From: Reyranella sp.
GTDB taxonomy: Bacteria; Pseudomonadota; Alphaproteobacteria; Reyranellales; Reyranellaceae
Direction of reading: 5' to 3'
Length of the DNA stretch: 64,000 bases
Assembly: GCF_017305915.1 (NCBI RefSeq)
Contig: NZ_JAFKJN010000014.1
Span: 62,001-126,000 of the forward strand
The stretch's first letter is position 1. Every line of letters starts with the position of its first letter. Both the position numbers and the translations under genes were made by a program. Positions 47,706 to 56,903 of the stretch are shown one piece after another. The notes beneath the pieces are model-generated. The model searched no databases. It saw only the letters and a list, made by a program, of their open reading frames with translations, and was not told where the DNA came from.

Positions 47706-48833
47706 TCAGTTCGTCTTGCGATAGCCCATCGGCAGAACGAACGACACCGGATTGCCCGAGATTTCTATCGGCGGCGGCGCATAGGGCGATGCCGCCCGCG
47801 CCGCTTCGAGCACCGCCGAGTCGAGCCGGGGAAAGCCGCTCGACCGGCTGACGCGGACGTCGAGCAGGCGGCCGTCTCGCGCGATCGAGATACTGAGCTC
47901 CACGGCCCCTTCCTCGCTGTTGTTCGCGGCGAAGACGCGCTGCTGCGAGATTCGAGACGCGACCTGCAGACGATAGATGTCGAAAGTGCGATTGCGGGCA
48001 ACGACGGCGGACGGATTGACGAAGGTCGAGACCGATGCGCTCGACGAGCTCTGCGATACCGGCGGGGGCGGCGCCGTCGACAGCGGCGAATGCTGCAGCG
48101 TCTGGCTCGGCGCCGGCTGCTGATGCTGCGGCTGCGGCGGGTGGGCCGGTGCAGGCGCCGGTGCAGGCGGCGGCGGCAGGACCTTGACGAAGTCGCGCAT
48201 GGTGAGCGGCGCGGGCGGTGTCTCGACCGGGGGCACGGCCTTCTCGAGCGGTGGCTCGGGCGGCGGCGTCTTGGGCGCCGGCGCGGCGGCGGCCTGCTGC
48301 GCCGGCTCGACGGGTTTTTCCGGGGGCTTTTCGGGCTCGGGCGTGACCGGCGGCGGTTCGGATTTGGCGTCCACGGGCTCGGCCGGCTTCGGCGGCTCGA
48401 CCGCTTCCCGGATGGTGGGCTTGGCGGTCTCTTTCTGCGCCGGCGGGTCTGGCGAGTCCGGGGCGGGCGGTGAGATGCCGACGGGTATCTTCGACCGGGG
48501 CTGTTCCTGCGGCCTGGGCTCGGGCTTGGGTTTGGCCGCCGCGGCGGGCGGTGGCGGGGGCGGCGCTGCTTCGGCGGCCGGTGGAGGCGGCGGGGCCGGC
48601 GGCCTGGCGGCCTCCTGTACCGGTTCGGCCGGCGGCGGGGCGGGGGGCTTGGCTTCTTCCTTCGGCTCCTCGAAGGTCACGGTGATCGCGTTGTCGGCGA
48701 GGTCGTGCCGGTTGAGCGGCGAGACCAGGAACAGCGCCAGCGCCGTGGCGGCATGCAGCAGGGCAGCGAGCAGCGCGGCCACCGGCGGCATGTGGTCGGA
48801 GCGTTGGTAGGAGGCGCTGACGGCGTGGGCCAC
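47706..48833 (-). CDS. TonB-family energy transducer
   Basis: 375 residues from a GTG. An N-terminal membrane anchor (MPPVAALLAALLHAATALALFLV, about 15-37) precedes a very long Pro/Ala/Glu/Lys-rich spacer (about 55-285) that crosses the periplasm. The TonB C-terminal domain (VELSISIARDGRLLDVRVSRSSG...LDSAVLEAARAA) touches outer-membrane receptors. No exbB/exbD are near. It converges on the DUF3501 gene with four bases between stops, in keeping with an iron-related neighbourhood. Confidence 0.85.
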   Translation of the reverse strand: MAHAVSASYQRSDHMPPVAALLAALLHAATALALFLVSPLNRHDLADNAITVTFEEPKEEAKPPAPPPAEPVQEAARPPAPPPPPAAEAAPPPPPPAAAAKPKPEPRPQEQPRSKIPVGISPPAPDSPDPPAQKETAKPTIREAVEPPKPAEPVDAKSEPPPVTPEPEKPPEKPVEPAQQAAAAPAPKTPPPEPPLEKAVPPVETPPAPLTMRDFVKVLPPPPAPAPAPAHPPQPQHQQPAPSQTLQHSPLSTAPPPPVSQSSSSASVSTFVNPSAVVARNRTFDIYRLQVASRISQQRVFAANNSEEGAVELSISIARDGRLLDVRVSRSSGFPRLDSAVLEAARAASPYAPPPIEISGNPVSFVLPMGYRKTN

Positions 48834-48884
48834 GGAACCGTTCTAAGCGCCCCCGTCCGCACCCGCTAGCGCCTCTGAAGGCAC

Positions 48885-49406
48885 CTAGTTGATCGGCTCG
48901 GACTTATAGACGCCCCAGATCTCGCCGCGCTCCAGCCAGCCGCTGACGCCCGAGACCTTCACCCGGCACCAGTCGCCGACGCACGACCGGATCTCGCCCA
49001 TCACCTCGGGCTCGAGCTTGGCGATCACCTCGGCGGACGCCGCCGGGGTCTTGTGCAGGCTGGCCATCTTGGTCGGGATGACGAAGGAACGCTTGCCAGT
49101 CAGCAGGCCCTGGTAGACCCAGCCGCTGGCGCCCTGGAAGTCGCGGATTTTCCGCCAGTTCTCGAACTCGGCGACGATCTCGACCGGCATGCCCTTGCGC
49201 TTGAATACCCAGTCGATCGGGTAGCGCGGGCCCGGTCCGGCCCGGACATTGACCTCGTCCGACTTCAGCGTGGCGAAGCGTGGCAGCGGCAGGCCCGAGC
49301 CCTTGCGCTGGGCCGACGCCGGCGGCTCGGCCGCCAGCACGGGGCCAACCAACAGCACCAACGCAACGCAGGCCGCCCAGAGGGGAGCGGACGGTCGAAT
49401 TCGCAT
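48885..49406 (-). CDS. Exported SH3-domain protein
   Basis: 173 residues from ATG 49406 with a signal peptide (ending VLAAEP). Two bacterial SH3-like repeats follow: LPRFATLKSDEVNVRAGPGPRYPIDWVF...GWVYQGLL and KTPAASAEVIAKLEPEVMGEI...VSGWLERGEIWG. The VNVRAGPG segment is the SH3b hallmark of cell-wall or protein-binding domains. The gene is divergent from a 2-hydroxyacid dehydrogenase. Confidence 0.87.
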   Translation of the reverse strand: MRIRPSAPLWAACVALVLLVGPVLAAEPPASAQRKGSGLPLPRFATLKSDEVNVRAGPGPRYPIDWVFKRKGMPVEIVAEFENWRKIRDFQGASGWVYQGLLTGKRSFVIPTKMASLHKTPAASAEVIAKLEPEVMGEIRSCVGDWCRVKVSGVSGWLERGEIWGVYKSEPIN

Positions 49407-49527
49407 TGCCACGTTTATACCGCATTTCCGCACACCCGACGACAACCACTTGAAAAGCCGGCGCTTTTGGCGCGAACCCCCAGTCGTCGTCTGGACAAGC
49501 GGGGAACGGAACGGTATCCGGGCAGGA

Positions 49528-50523
49528 ATGCCGACCGTCGCGAAGAAAAAGCCGCTGGTGATCGTCACCCGCACCCTGCCCAGTGCGATCGAGACGCGGC
49601 TGATGGAATTGTTCGATACCCGGCTGAACGCCGAGGACAAGCCGCTGACCGCCGCCGAGCTGATCGACGCGGTCAAGACCGCCGACGTGCTGGTGCCGAC
49701 CGTCACCGACCGCATCGACAGCCGCGTGCTGAGCCAGGCCGGGCCGCGGCTGAAGCTGATCGCCTCGTTCGGCACCGGCGTCGACCACATCGATCTCGAC
49801 ACCGCCCGCCAGCGCGGCATCATCGTCACCAACACGCCGGGCGTGCTGACCGAGGACACTGCCGACATGTCGATGGCGCTGGTGCTCGCCACCGCGCGGC
49901 GCATGGGCGCGGGCGAGCGCCTGGTGCGTGCCGGCAAATGGACCGGCTGGAGCCCGACCGCGATGCTGGGCGGCCGGCTGCTCGGCAAGCGCATGGGCAT
50001 CGTCGGCATGGGCCGCATCGGCCAGGCGCTGGCCAGGCGGGCGCGCGGCTTCGGGCTGTCGATCCACTATCACAACCGCAAGCGCGTCCATCCCGACATC
50101 GAGAGCGAGCTCGAGGCGACCTACTGGGAGAGCCTCGACCAGATGCTGGCACGCATGGACATCGTGTCGGTCAACTGCCCGCACACGCCGGCGACGTTCC
50201 ATCTGTTGTCGGCGCGGCGGCTGAAGCTGATGAAGCCGACGGCGATCATCGTCAACACCGCGCGCGGCGAGGTGATCGACGAGAACGCCATGGTGCGCAT
50301 GCTGCGCGCCGGCGAGCTCGCCGGCGCCGGCCTCGACGTCTACGAGCACGAGCCGCAGGTCAACCCCAAGCTGCTCGAGCTCGACAGCGTGGTGCTGCTG
50401 CCGCACATGGGCTCGGCCACCCTCGAGGGCCGCATCGAGATGGGCGAGAAGGTGCTGATCAACATCAAGACCTTCGCTGACGGCCACAAGCCGCCGGACC
50501 GGGTGCTGGCGACGATGTTTTAG
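49528..50523 (+). CDS. D-2-hydroxyacid dehydrogenase (glyoxylate reductase type)
   Basis: 331 residues. It reduces glyoxylate, hydroxypyruvate or similar 2-oxoacids with NAD(P)H. The dinucleotide-binding GIVGMGRIG (157-165) is followed two strands on by a basic NRKRVH, suggesting NADPH preference. The catalytic set is Arg246 (NTARGEVID), Glu275 (EHEPQ) and His293 (LPHMGS). A family-2 repeat follows the stop. Confidence 0.92.
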   Translation: MPTVAKKKPLVIVTRTLPSAIETRLMELFDTRLNAEDKPLTAAELIDAVKTADVLVPTVTDRIDSRVLSQAGPRLKLIASFGTGVDHIDLDTARQRGIIVTNTPGVLTEDTADMSMALVLATARRMGAGERLVRAGKWTGWSPTAMLGGRLLGKRMGIVGMGRIGQALARRARGFGLSIHYHNRKRVHPDIESELEATYWESLDQMLARMDIVSVNCPHTPATFHLLSARRLKLMKPTAIIVNTARGEVIDENAMVRMLRAGELAGAGLDVYEHEPQVNPKLLELDSVVLLPHMGSATLEGRIEMGEKVLINIKTFADGHKPPDRVLATMF

Positions 50524-50543
50524 GCTGGGGCGCGTACCCCGTC

Positions 50544-50636
50544 TGTCATCCTGAGCGAAGCGAAGGATCTCATTGCGATTGCGAGCGGCGTGCCCGCCGA
50601 TATGCCATGAGGTCCTTCGCTGCGCTCAGGACGGCA
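50544..50636. repeat. Inverted repeat, family 2 (copy 2)
   Basis: Arms at 50544-50573 and 50607-50636 share the CCTGAGCGAAGCGAAGGA core with the copy at 21324-21400. Here the element fills the gap between two converging genes and ends five bases before the stop of the YihY gene. It would form a long hairpin in either transcript and could act as terminator. Confidence 0.8.
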
Positions 50637-50641
50637 GAAAA

Positions 50642-51511
50642 TTAAATCTTGTCCTTCGGGACCTCGATCGTCGTTTCCGCCAGCAAGACGTCGCGCGTGG
50701 CGCGGCCGACCTGGGCGCCGATCAGGATGGTGAGCGCCGTCCAGTACATCCAGACCATGATCGCGGCGAAGCCCGCGGTGGCGCCGAACGCCGAGGTGAT
50801 CTGCGTCACCTCGAAGTAGTAGACCAGGGCGCGGTTGCCGAGGCCGAACAGGATCGAGTTGACGCCGCCGCTGACCAGCGCGAAGCGCCACGGCACGCCG
50901 CCGGTCGGCAGCCACTTGTAGATCAGCACGAAGAAGGTGGTGAGGATGCCGTAGTGGGTGAAGCCCGAGATCGCCGGGCCGATCCACACGCCCAGCACCG
51001 GGAACTTCTCCAGCGCGCCGGCATAGGCCGAGATCAGCACGCTGGTCAGGATGACGGCGATCAGCAGCACGCCCAGGATCACCATCATCAGCAGCGCCAG
51101 GCCGCGCGACTGCAGGGTCGCCAGCACCGGATGCATGCGGCGCGGGCTGGCGCCGCGCCAGATCACGTCGAAGCTGTCGTCGAGCTCCACGAACACGCGG
51201 CTGCCGGTGTAGATCAGCACGCTGGCGCCGATGATCGCGGCGATGCCGCCGCCCTTGAACAGGTCCTCCTGGGCGAAGCGCTGGATGCCCTTCAGCTGCT
51301 CGGGCGCCACGATGGTGCCGAGCGCGTCGAGGATCGCCTGCTGCGCCATCAGCTTGCCGACGAACGGCTCGGCGATGGCGATCGAGAAGATCATGATCGG
51401 GCCGAGCGCGAACATGGTGTAGAACGCCATCGCCGCGGCCGACGTCGACAGCCGGTTCTCGAAGAACCCGAAGAACGACTTCAGGAAGATTTGCCAGAGC
51501 TTCTCGATCAT
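50642..51511 (-). CDS. YihY/BrkB-family inner-membrane protein
   Basis: 289 residues with about six hydrophobic helices. Typical features are the start (FFGFFENRLSTSAAAMAFYTMFALGPIM) and the GFAAIMVWMYWTALTILIGAQV end. This family was once named ribonuclease BN in error; its function is unknown. The ATG at 51511 overlaps the acyltransferase stop, so the two are coupled. Confidence 0.9.
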   Translation of the reverse strand: MIEKLWQIFLKSFFGFFENRLSTSAAAMAFYTMFALGPIMIFSIAIAEPFVGKLMAQQAILDALGTIVAPEQLKGIQRFAQEDLFKGGGIAAIIGASVLIYTGSRVFVELDDSFDVIWRGASPRRMHPVLATLQSRGLALLMMVILGVLLIAVILTSVLISAYAGALEKFPVLGVWIGPAISGFTHYGILTTFFVLIYKWLPTGGVPWRFALVSGGVNSILFGLGNRALVYYFEVTQITSAFGATAGFAAIMVWMYWTALTILIGAQVGRATRDVLLAETTIEVPKDKI

Positions 51512-52917
51512 CGGCCGCGCAAGTGTGCCACCGAATGGGCGTAGTAGGCGAGCAGCGGCCGCTCGTCGGGTACGGCAGCGAACAGCCCGGCGCGCTCCTC
51601 GACCAGCCGGCGCAGCGTCAGCATGCGCAAGCCGACATGGATGGCGTAGTCGCGGTCGCCGCGCGGCACGTAGAGCTTGGCGCCGCGTCCCTCGAACTCG
51701 GCCATCAGCCTGCCGGCGCGCAGCTTGAGGTCGAACTCGTCGATCGGCTCGCCGGCGTCGAGCAGCACGGTGGCGATCAGCGACACCGGCAGGACCGGCA
51801 CCAGGCCCGCCACCTCGGCCATGACGTCGTGCGCCAGCCGGCCGATGACCTCGAAGCGGCGTTCCTTGTCGAGGCCACGCAAATCGCCGCCATTCTTGGC
51901 GAGCCATTCCCGTGCCGACACCAGCCGACCGAAATTCACGCAAGCGTAACCGAAACGGAACCAGCGGCCTGTCAGCATCAGCCAGAGCTGACCCAGCCAG
52001 AAGCGCGCCGCCGTGTGCGCTGCATACAAGGCGCTGCGCCGCGGCGCCTCGCGGTCGAGCGATCGCAGCAGCGTGCGATCCTCCAGCACGCGGTCGTAGT
52101 TCAGCGCCACCGGCACGAACACGATGTCGTGCGCGCCGGCGGGATCGAACGACTTCAGCATGTAGTCGTAGAGGCCGAGCTTGGGCTCGCGCAGGCGGCC
52201 GTCGCGCGACAGCCCGCCCTCGGGATACATGGCCTGCGCCACGCCGGCTTCGGTCGCCATGTGGACGTAACGCTCGAGCACGCGGCGATAGACCGGGTTG
52301 TTGGAGTTGCGCCGCACGAAGTAGGCGCCCATCGCGCGGATCAGCTGCTGCAGGGGCCAGATCCGCGCCCACTCGCCGACCGCGTAGCTGAGCGCGGTGC
52401 GCTCGGCGGCGAGGAAGGCGACCAGCACGTAATCCATGTTGCTGCGGTGGTTCATGACGAACACCACCGTGGTGCCGGGCGGCACCCCGGCCGCGGTCTC
52501 GGCGTCGGCGAAGCCCAGCCGCACGCGATAGAGCAGGTTGGCGAGCGCGCGGCCCAGCGCATAGCCGATCCGGAAATAGAGATAGGCGTTGAAGCTCGGC
52601 ACGATCTCGCGGGCGTAGCGGCGGACCTCGGCCATCGCCACGTCGCGCGGCAGGTTGTTGGCGCGGGCGTGCTCGTTGGCCGCCTCGATCACCGGCGGGT
52701 CGTAGACCAGCCGGTCGATCAGCACCTGCCGCTTGGTGAGCTGGAACGGCTTGATCTCGACGTCGAGCCGGCGGTTGACAGTGTCGATCAGCCGGTTGAG
52801 GCGGCGGCGCAGCAGCCAGCGCACGCTCGGGATCAGCAGCCGGTCGACCAGCGACCAGGCGGCGAAAGCGGCGATCGCCAGGAGCAGCCAGAGCGGGACC
52901 GTGACCGGCTCGCCCAT
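51508..52917 (-). CDS. PlsB-like 1-acyl-sn-glycerol/glycerol-3-phosphate acyltransferase
   Basis: 469 residues, much shorter than E. coli PlsB. The acyltransferase HX4D motif is NHRSNMD (His157, Asp162), and block III is YPEGGLSRDG (231-240). A membrane segment lies at about 8-30. It transfers acyl groups to glycerol-3-phosphate or a related acceptor in phospholipid synthesis. It lies nine bases after the MAPEG gene and overlaps the YihY gene, forming a three-gene membrane operon. Confidence 0.85.
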   Translation of the reverse strand: MGEPVTVPLWLLLAIAAFAAWSLVDRLLIPSVRWLLRRRLNRLIDTVNRRLDVEIKPFQLTKRQVLIDRLVYDPPVIEAANEHARANNLPRDVAMAEVRRYAREIVPSFNAYLYFRIGYALGRALANLLYRVRLGFADAETAAGVPPGTTVVFVMNHRSNMDYVLVAFLAAERTALSYAVGEWARIWPLQQLIRAMGAYFVRRNSNNPVYRRVLERYVHMATEAGVAQAMYPEGGLSRDGRLREPKLGLYDYMLKSFDPAGAHDIVFVPVALNYDRVLEDRTLLRSLDREAPRRSALYAAHTAARFWLGQLWLMLTGRWFRFGYACVNFGRLVSAREWLAKNGGDLRGLDKERRFEVIGRLAHDVMAEVAGLVPVLPVSLIATVLLDAGEPIDEFDLKLRAGRLMAEFEGRGAKLYVPRGDRDYAIHVGLRMLTLRRLVEERAGLFAAVPDERPLLAYYAHSVAHLRGR

Positions 52918-52925
52918 GGCCTGGA

Positions 52926-53306
52926 TCAGAATCCCCGGATGCCGGCGACGATCAGGGTCACCGCCGCCCAGGCCAGCACCACGGTGGTGGCGATGGCGCC
53001 CGCCGGCCGCCCGTACGGCAGGATGCCCAGCATGCCGCCGGCATGGAGGAAGCGCGCGACCACCAGGATGATGGCCAGGATGTCGGCCATGCGATGGCCG
53101 GTCGGCCCGTGCATCATCCAGAGCAGGACCAGGATCAGCGGCGTCAGCTCGAGCAGGTTGCCGTGGGCGCGGATCGCGGCGATCAGCTCGGGATCGCCGC
53201 CGTCGCCCAGGAAGATCTTCTTCCGGGTGCGCATGCGGCCGACATACATCGTCAGCGCGACGGCCAGCAGGCCCAACAGCCCGGCGCAAATGAAAAACAC
53301 CGCCAT
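52926..53306 (-). CDS. MAPEG-family membrane protein
   Basis: 126 residues with four hydrophobic helices. The RMRTRKKIFLGDGGDPELIAAIRAHGNLLELTP region (about 24-56) is the MAPEG signature. Some bacterial members are glutathione transferases; most are unknown. It is the first gene of the operon with the acyltransferase and YihY genes. Confidence 0.9.
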   Translation of the reverse strand: MAVFFICAGLLGLLAVALTMYVGRMRTRKKIFLGDGGDPELIAAIRAHGNLLELTPLILVLLWMMHGPTGHRMADILAIILVVARFLHAGGMLGILPYGRPAGAIATTVVLAWAAVTLIVAGIRGF

Positions 53307-53379
53307 GGCCCGCCGTCTCCCCCTCGATTCAAGGGCATTCTAGGGCCATATTGGACCCGAGCAAATTGAGGAGCGGACC

Positions 53380-54045
53380 ATGTGGCAGATCCTTCGCAAG
53401 AAGGCCGAGATGCCGACCGCCGACCGCGCGCTGCCGGGGCGGGACAAGCCGGGCTTCGCCGTGCCGGCCACGCACTTCGTCAACGGCAACCGTATCCAGC
53501 CGCCACTCCCGGCCGGCCTCGAGCAGGCGATGTTCGGGCTGGGCTGCTTCTGGGGCGCCGAGCGCAAGTTCTGGGAAGCGCCGGGCATCTACGCGACCGC
53601 CGTCGGCTACGCCGCGGGCTTGACGCCCAACCCGACCTACGAGGAAGTCTGCTCGGGCTACACCGGCCACAACGAGGTGGTGATGGTGTGGTTCGACCCG
53701 AAGAAGACCAGCTACGAGGCGCTGCTCAAGATCTTCTGGGAGGCGCACGACCCGACCCAGGGCATGCGCCAGGGCAACGACGTCGGCACCCAGTACCGCT
53801 CGGGCATCTACGCCTTCTCAGCCGGCCAGAAGAAGGCGGCCGAGGCGTCGCGCGCGGTGTTCCAGAAGGAGCTCGAGCGGCACGGCATGCGCGATGCGAT
53901 CACCACCGAGATTCTCGACGCGCCGGCGTTCTACTACGCCGAGGACTATCACCAGCAGTACCTCGCCAAGAACCCGAACGGCTATTGCGGCCTCGGCGGC
54001 ACCGGCGTGAGCTGCCCGATCGGGCTCGGCGTCGCGGCCGAATAG
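53380..54045 (+). CDS. msrA: Peptide-methionine (S)-S-oxide reductase
   Basis: 221 residues. It repairs methionine-S-sulfoxide. The catalytic Cys56 lies in GCFWGAE (55-61). Resolving cysteines at about 203 and 212 are in [14 protein letters not shown]. The 45-residue N-terminal part before the domain is common for this subgroup. There is no signal peptide, so it is cytoplasmic. Confidence 0.95.
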   Translation: MWQILRKKAEMPTADRALPGRDKPGFAVPATHFVNGNRIQPPLPAGLEQAMFGLGCFWGAERKFWEAPGIYATAVGYAAGLTPNPTYEEVCSGYTGHNEVVMVWFDPKKTSYEALLKIFWEAHDPTQGMRQGNDVGTQYRSGIYAFSAGQKKAAEASRAVFQKELERHGMRDAITTEILDAPAFYYAEDYHQQYLAKNPNGYCGLGGTGVSCPIGLGVAAE

Positions 54046-54055
54046 AAGTCCCCCG

Positions 54056-54603
54056 TTACGGGAAATGCCGATCCTCCGACAGCCATCCGGCGATTTCCTG
54101 GGCGGCTGCGGGGGCGGGAAGGTTCGTCACATCGAGCCGGAGCAGGCGATCGCCGCCGCGGTCGAGCAATGGGCGGCCACGGCGATTGTCGCCGACCATC
54201 TCCACATCCTGCGGCTTGCGTTTCGCGGCCCGTTCCGGCGTCACGATGCGGCGCGCATTCTCTTCCGGCGAGCAGGCGAGCAGCACCACGTTCAAGGCGC
54301 AGCCGCGCGCCTTGGCCAGGGCGATGGCCTGGTCCCAATTCTCCTCGCCCCACGCGGACCCTTGCAAAACCAGTTGGTCAGGACGACCGGAACCCCGGCC
54401 GGAAGCTCCAGGATGCGCTGGTAGGCGATCTCCCGAACGGCGCGAACGGTGTCGTAGAAGGCGGGGCTGCGGAACTCGGTCAGGGCGAAGGCGACGTTGA
54501 AGACGCTGTGATTGTCGAGAAGCCTGGCGCCGATCAGCTCGGCAAGCGCACGACCGATCGTGAGCTTACCCACCCCGGGATAGCTGTTGATGTGGACGAT
54601 CAC
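54056..54603 (-). pseudogene. Frameshifted P-loop kinase/ATPase-like gene
   Basis: The 5' part from GTG 54603 (ribosome site GAGGTGG) reads VIVHINSYPGVGKLTIGRALAELIGARLLDN with Walker A GVGKLT, then VVLTNWF. The reading then must move by one frame near 54367, where the homologous C-terminal half (QGSAWGEENWDQAIALAKARG, ACSPEENARRI) continues to the stop at 54056. A one-base loss explains it. Small AAA/APS-kinase-like proteins have this layout. It could be a real lesion or a base-call error. Confidence 0.75.
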
Positions 54604-54719
54604 CGTACCACCTCGCGTCAGGTGCTTCCGATTGGAGCGGAGCATAGCGTAACAGACGCAACCATTCGCGCCGGCGGGGAAATCTACCGGCAACGCACGG
54701 CCTATACGTCCGCTGGCTC

Positions 54720-55145
54720 ATGACACCGCAGCAAATTGCGCTCGTGCAGGCGAGCTTCGCCAAGCTCGTGCCAATGTCAGCGACGGCGGCCGATCTGTTC
54801 TACCGGCGGCTGTTCGAGCTGGCGCCGGACGTGCGCCCGATGTTCGCGGCCGATCTTTCGGGGCAGAAGAAAAAGCTGATGGACACGCTCGGTTATGCGG
54901 TTGCGAGCCTGTCGTGCCCGTACAAGCTCGGTCCCGAGCTCGCCGTCCTGGGCGAACGCCACGCGGACTACGGCACCAAGGTCGAGCATTTCACCCTGGT
55001 CGGCGAGGCCCTGATGTGGGCGCTCCAGCGGGCGCTGAACGAGGAGTTCACGCACGCGGTCGCCGACGCGTGGGAAACCGTCTACGGCGAGCTGGCGGAG
55101 GCGATGATCGACGCGATGATGCGCAAGGTATCGATGGCGGCGTAA
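54720..55145 (+). CDS. Single-domain bacterial globin
   Basis: 141 residues. It resembles the globin domain of flavohaemoglobins. It has Tyr28 at B10 (DLFYRRLFEL), Gln50 at E7 (SGQKKKLM) and the proximal His81 (LGERHADYGTK). The Tyr/Gln distal pair fits oxygen or nitric-oxide chemistry. No reductase domain is fused or nearby. A collapsed second copy follows directly. Confidence 0.92.
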   Translation: MTPQQIALVQASFAKLVPMSATAADLFYRRLFELAPDVRPMFAADLSGQKKKLMDTLGYAVASLSCPYKLGPELAVLGERHADYGTKVEHFTLVGEALMWALQRALNEEFTHAVADAWETVYGELAEAMIDAMMRKVSMAA

Positions 55146-55288
55146 CGGACGCAACCATTCGCACCGGCGAGGAAATCCGCAGGCACGCACGGGCCTTGCC
55201 TGCCGCCCTCATGACCCCACGGCAAATCGCGCTCGTTCAGGCGAGCTTCGCCGAGGCGCTGCTCTGGGCGCTTCGCGACGGCTGTTGA
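55140..55288 (+). pseudogene. Collapsed tandem copy of the globin gene
   Basis: About 70 bases matching the upstream region of the globin gene (GACGCAACCATTCGC...) are followed by a second copy of the first 14 codons (MTPRQIALVQASFA, from 55213). It then jumps to a match of globin codons near 96 (EALLWAL) and stops at 55288, leaving 25 residues. It is a tandem duplicate with its middle deleted. Confidence 0.85.
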
Positions 55289-55316
55289 ATACATCGTCGA
55301 TAGCGTCGTCGGACGA

Positions 55317-56054
55317 ATGCCGTATGATTCGCGCGTGCCGCCGAGTCCCCCCGAGCCCGAGCAGATCTCGATCCTTCATGCCGATGCCGCGCTGCCCGTC
55401 ACCTTCGTGCGCAGCGTGCGGGCGCGCCGCGTGTCGCTGCGCGTCGACACCAAGCATCGCCGCATCCTGCTCACCGTTCCCTTGCGCATGTCGCGCGACC
55501 TGGCGCTGCGCTTCGCCCATGTCCAGGGCGGCTGGATCGCGGCGCGGCTGAAGCGCCTGCCGCCGGCACGGCCGTTCCATGACGGCGCCGAGGTGCCGGT
55601 CTTCGGCGTGCCGCATCGCATCCGCCATCGGCCCGACGCGCGCGGCACGGTGTGGCTGGAGCCGGGCGAGATCCACGTCGCCGGCCGGCCCGAGCACCTG
55701 CCGCGCCGGCTGCGCGACTGGCTGACGGCGGAGCTGCGCCGCCGGCTGGTGCCGCTGGTCCAGGCCAAGGCTGAACGGGTGCAACGGCGGGTCGCGCGGG
55801 TCGGCCTGCGCGACGGCCGCTCGCGCTGGGGTAGCTGCGGGCCCGACGGCGGCCTGTCGTTCTCCTGGCGCCTGGTGTTCGCGCCGCCCGAGGTGCTCGA
55901 CTATCTGGTGGCGCACGAGGTGGCGCACCTGGTGCACATGAACCACGGCCCGCGCTTCTGGGCGCAGGCGCGCGCGCTGTGCGAGGGCCCGATGGAGCCG
56001 CCGCAGGCCTGGCTCAAGGCCAACGGCGAGGCGCTGCTGCAGTACGGGGCGTAG
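55317..56054 (+). CDS. YgjP/DUF45-type zinc metallopeptidase
   Basis: 245 residues. The zinc motif HEVAHLVHMNH (His200, Glu201, His204, His210) follows the family mark WGSC (171-174). The N-terminal region (RRVSLRVDTKHRRILLTVP) is the usual beta-rich part. Members are SprT/WSS1-like peptidases of mostly unknown role. Its stop touches the stop of the converging oxygenase gene, and its last third has a second, partial copy at about 60004-60062. Confidence 0.9.
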   Translation: MPYDSRVPPSPPEPEQISILHADAALPVTFVRSVRARRVSLRVDTKHRRILLTVPLRMSRDLALRFAHVQGGWIAARLKRLPPARPFHDGAEVPVFGVPHRIRHRPDARGTVWLEPGEIHVAGRPEHLPRRLRDWLTAELRRRLVPLVQAKAERVQRRVARVGLRDGRSRWGSCGPDGGLSFSWRLVFAPPEVLDYLVAHEVAHLVHMNHGPRFWAQARALCEGPMEPPQAWLKANGEALLQYGA

Positions 56055-56690
56055 CTAGCTGCTGCTGCCGGCCGTCGCCTTCCAGCGCGGCGCTGCCGCG
56101 GTCTCGGCGAAGTTCTTGAACATGAGATTGAACGAGATGCTGATGCGCTCGTTGACGCCGTGGTTCGACGGCACGTGATGTCGCAGCCACGACGGAAAGA
56201 TCAACATGCGGCCGGGTATCGCCTGCTCGGCCGCGGCGTTGGCGGTGACGCGGTTGAGCTTGCCGCTCCACGGCATGATCGAGATCGGCCGCGGGTCCTG
56301 GAAGACCAGCTCCGGCGCGCCGTCGGAGACGTCGACGTAGTAGACGCCGCTCAGGTAGTTGTTCGGATGATTGTGCGTCGGGTGATAGCTGCCCGGTGGA
56401 TTGATGTTGGCCCAGCAGCCGGTGATCATCATCGGGTACTGCTCGAGCTGCAGGAACTGCGCGACGCTGCGCCCGGCGATCTCGACGAGCTGCGTGAACT
56501 CTGCGAATTCAGGCCGTGTATGAAGATCGTGCGGCGTCTGCCAATTGCTGCCGGGCGGAACGTTGGGCCGCGGCGCGATGAGTCGCTCGATCTCGGCCTT
56601 CAATTTGGCATTCAACGTCGCTGCATCCGCCGCCGCGACGTCGAGCACCCAGAGGGGTGTCGGGAACAGCTCCCGCACTTCCTGTTTGAC
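55953..56690. repeat. Segmental duplication, copy A
   Basis: This segment covers the last third of the metallopeptidase gene and nearly all of the 2OG oxygenase gene. It recurs in the same orientation at 60004-60736 with high identity, apart from a divergent block of about 40 bases between the two stops and a few small indels. The right boundary falls at the third codon of the oxygenase gene. Confidence 0.9.
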
Positions 56691-56696
56691 GCGCAT
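56055..56696 (-). CDS. Putative 2OG-Fe(II) oxygenase, copy A
   Basis: 213 residues from ATG 56696. The Fe(II) site is suggested by HPTHNHPNNYLSGVYYVDVSDG (His105, His108, His110 region), the distal His173/174 (SWLRHHVPSNHG) and NERISISFNLMF. This is the TIGR02466-like layout (ELFPTPLWVLDV start). It would hydroxylate an unknown substrate. The frame stays open upstream, but homology to copy B ends at the start codon. Copy B differs at only about four residues. Confidence 0.87.
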   Translation of the reverse strand: MRVKQEVRELFPTPLWVLDVAAADAATLNAKLKAEIERLIAPRPNVPPGSNWQTPHDLHTRPEFAEFTQLVEIAGRSVAQFLQLEQYPMMITGCWANINPPGSYHPTHNHPNNYLSGVYYVDVSDGAPELVFQDPRPISIMPWSGKLNRVTANAAAEQAIPGRMLIFPSWLRHHVPSNHGVNERISISFNLMFKNFAETAAAPRWKATAGSSS

Positions 56697-56903
56697 GGCC
56701 GGGGCAGGAGCCGTGGTGTCGGGCTTGTCGCTGGTTCGTCTGCAATGGGACATCGACTGCGGAAAATTTGATTTTCGCGTTCTCACAATACTTCCGATGT
56801 GTGAAGCCCACCATCTTTCCAGGGCGGGCTTCATGTCGTTAAGCCGGCGAACCGTTGCCTGTTCGCCGAGGCACGGGGTCACTACCCGATGTGGCCGGCC
56901 AGG

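Noticed and set aside
56160..56771. 203-residue plus-strand frame opposite the oxygenase (also at 60026)
   Set aside because: It occurs in both copies only because the DNA is duplicated. Its sequence is the antisense of a conserved enzyme.
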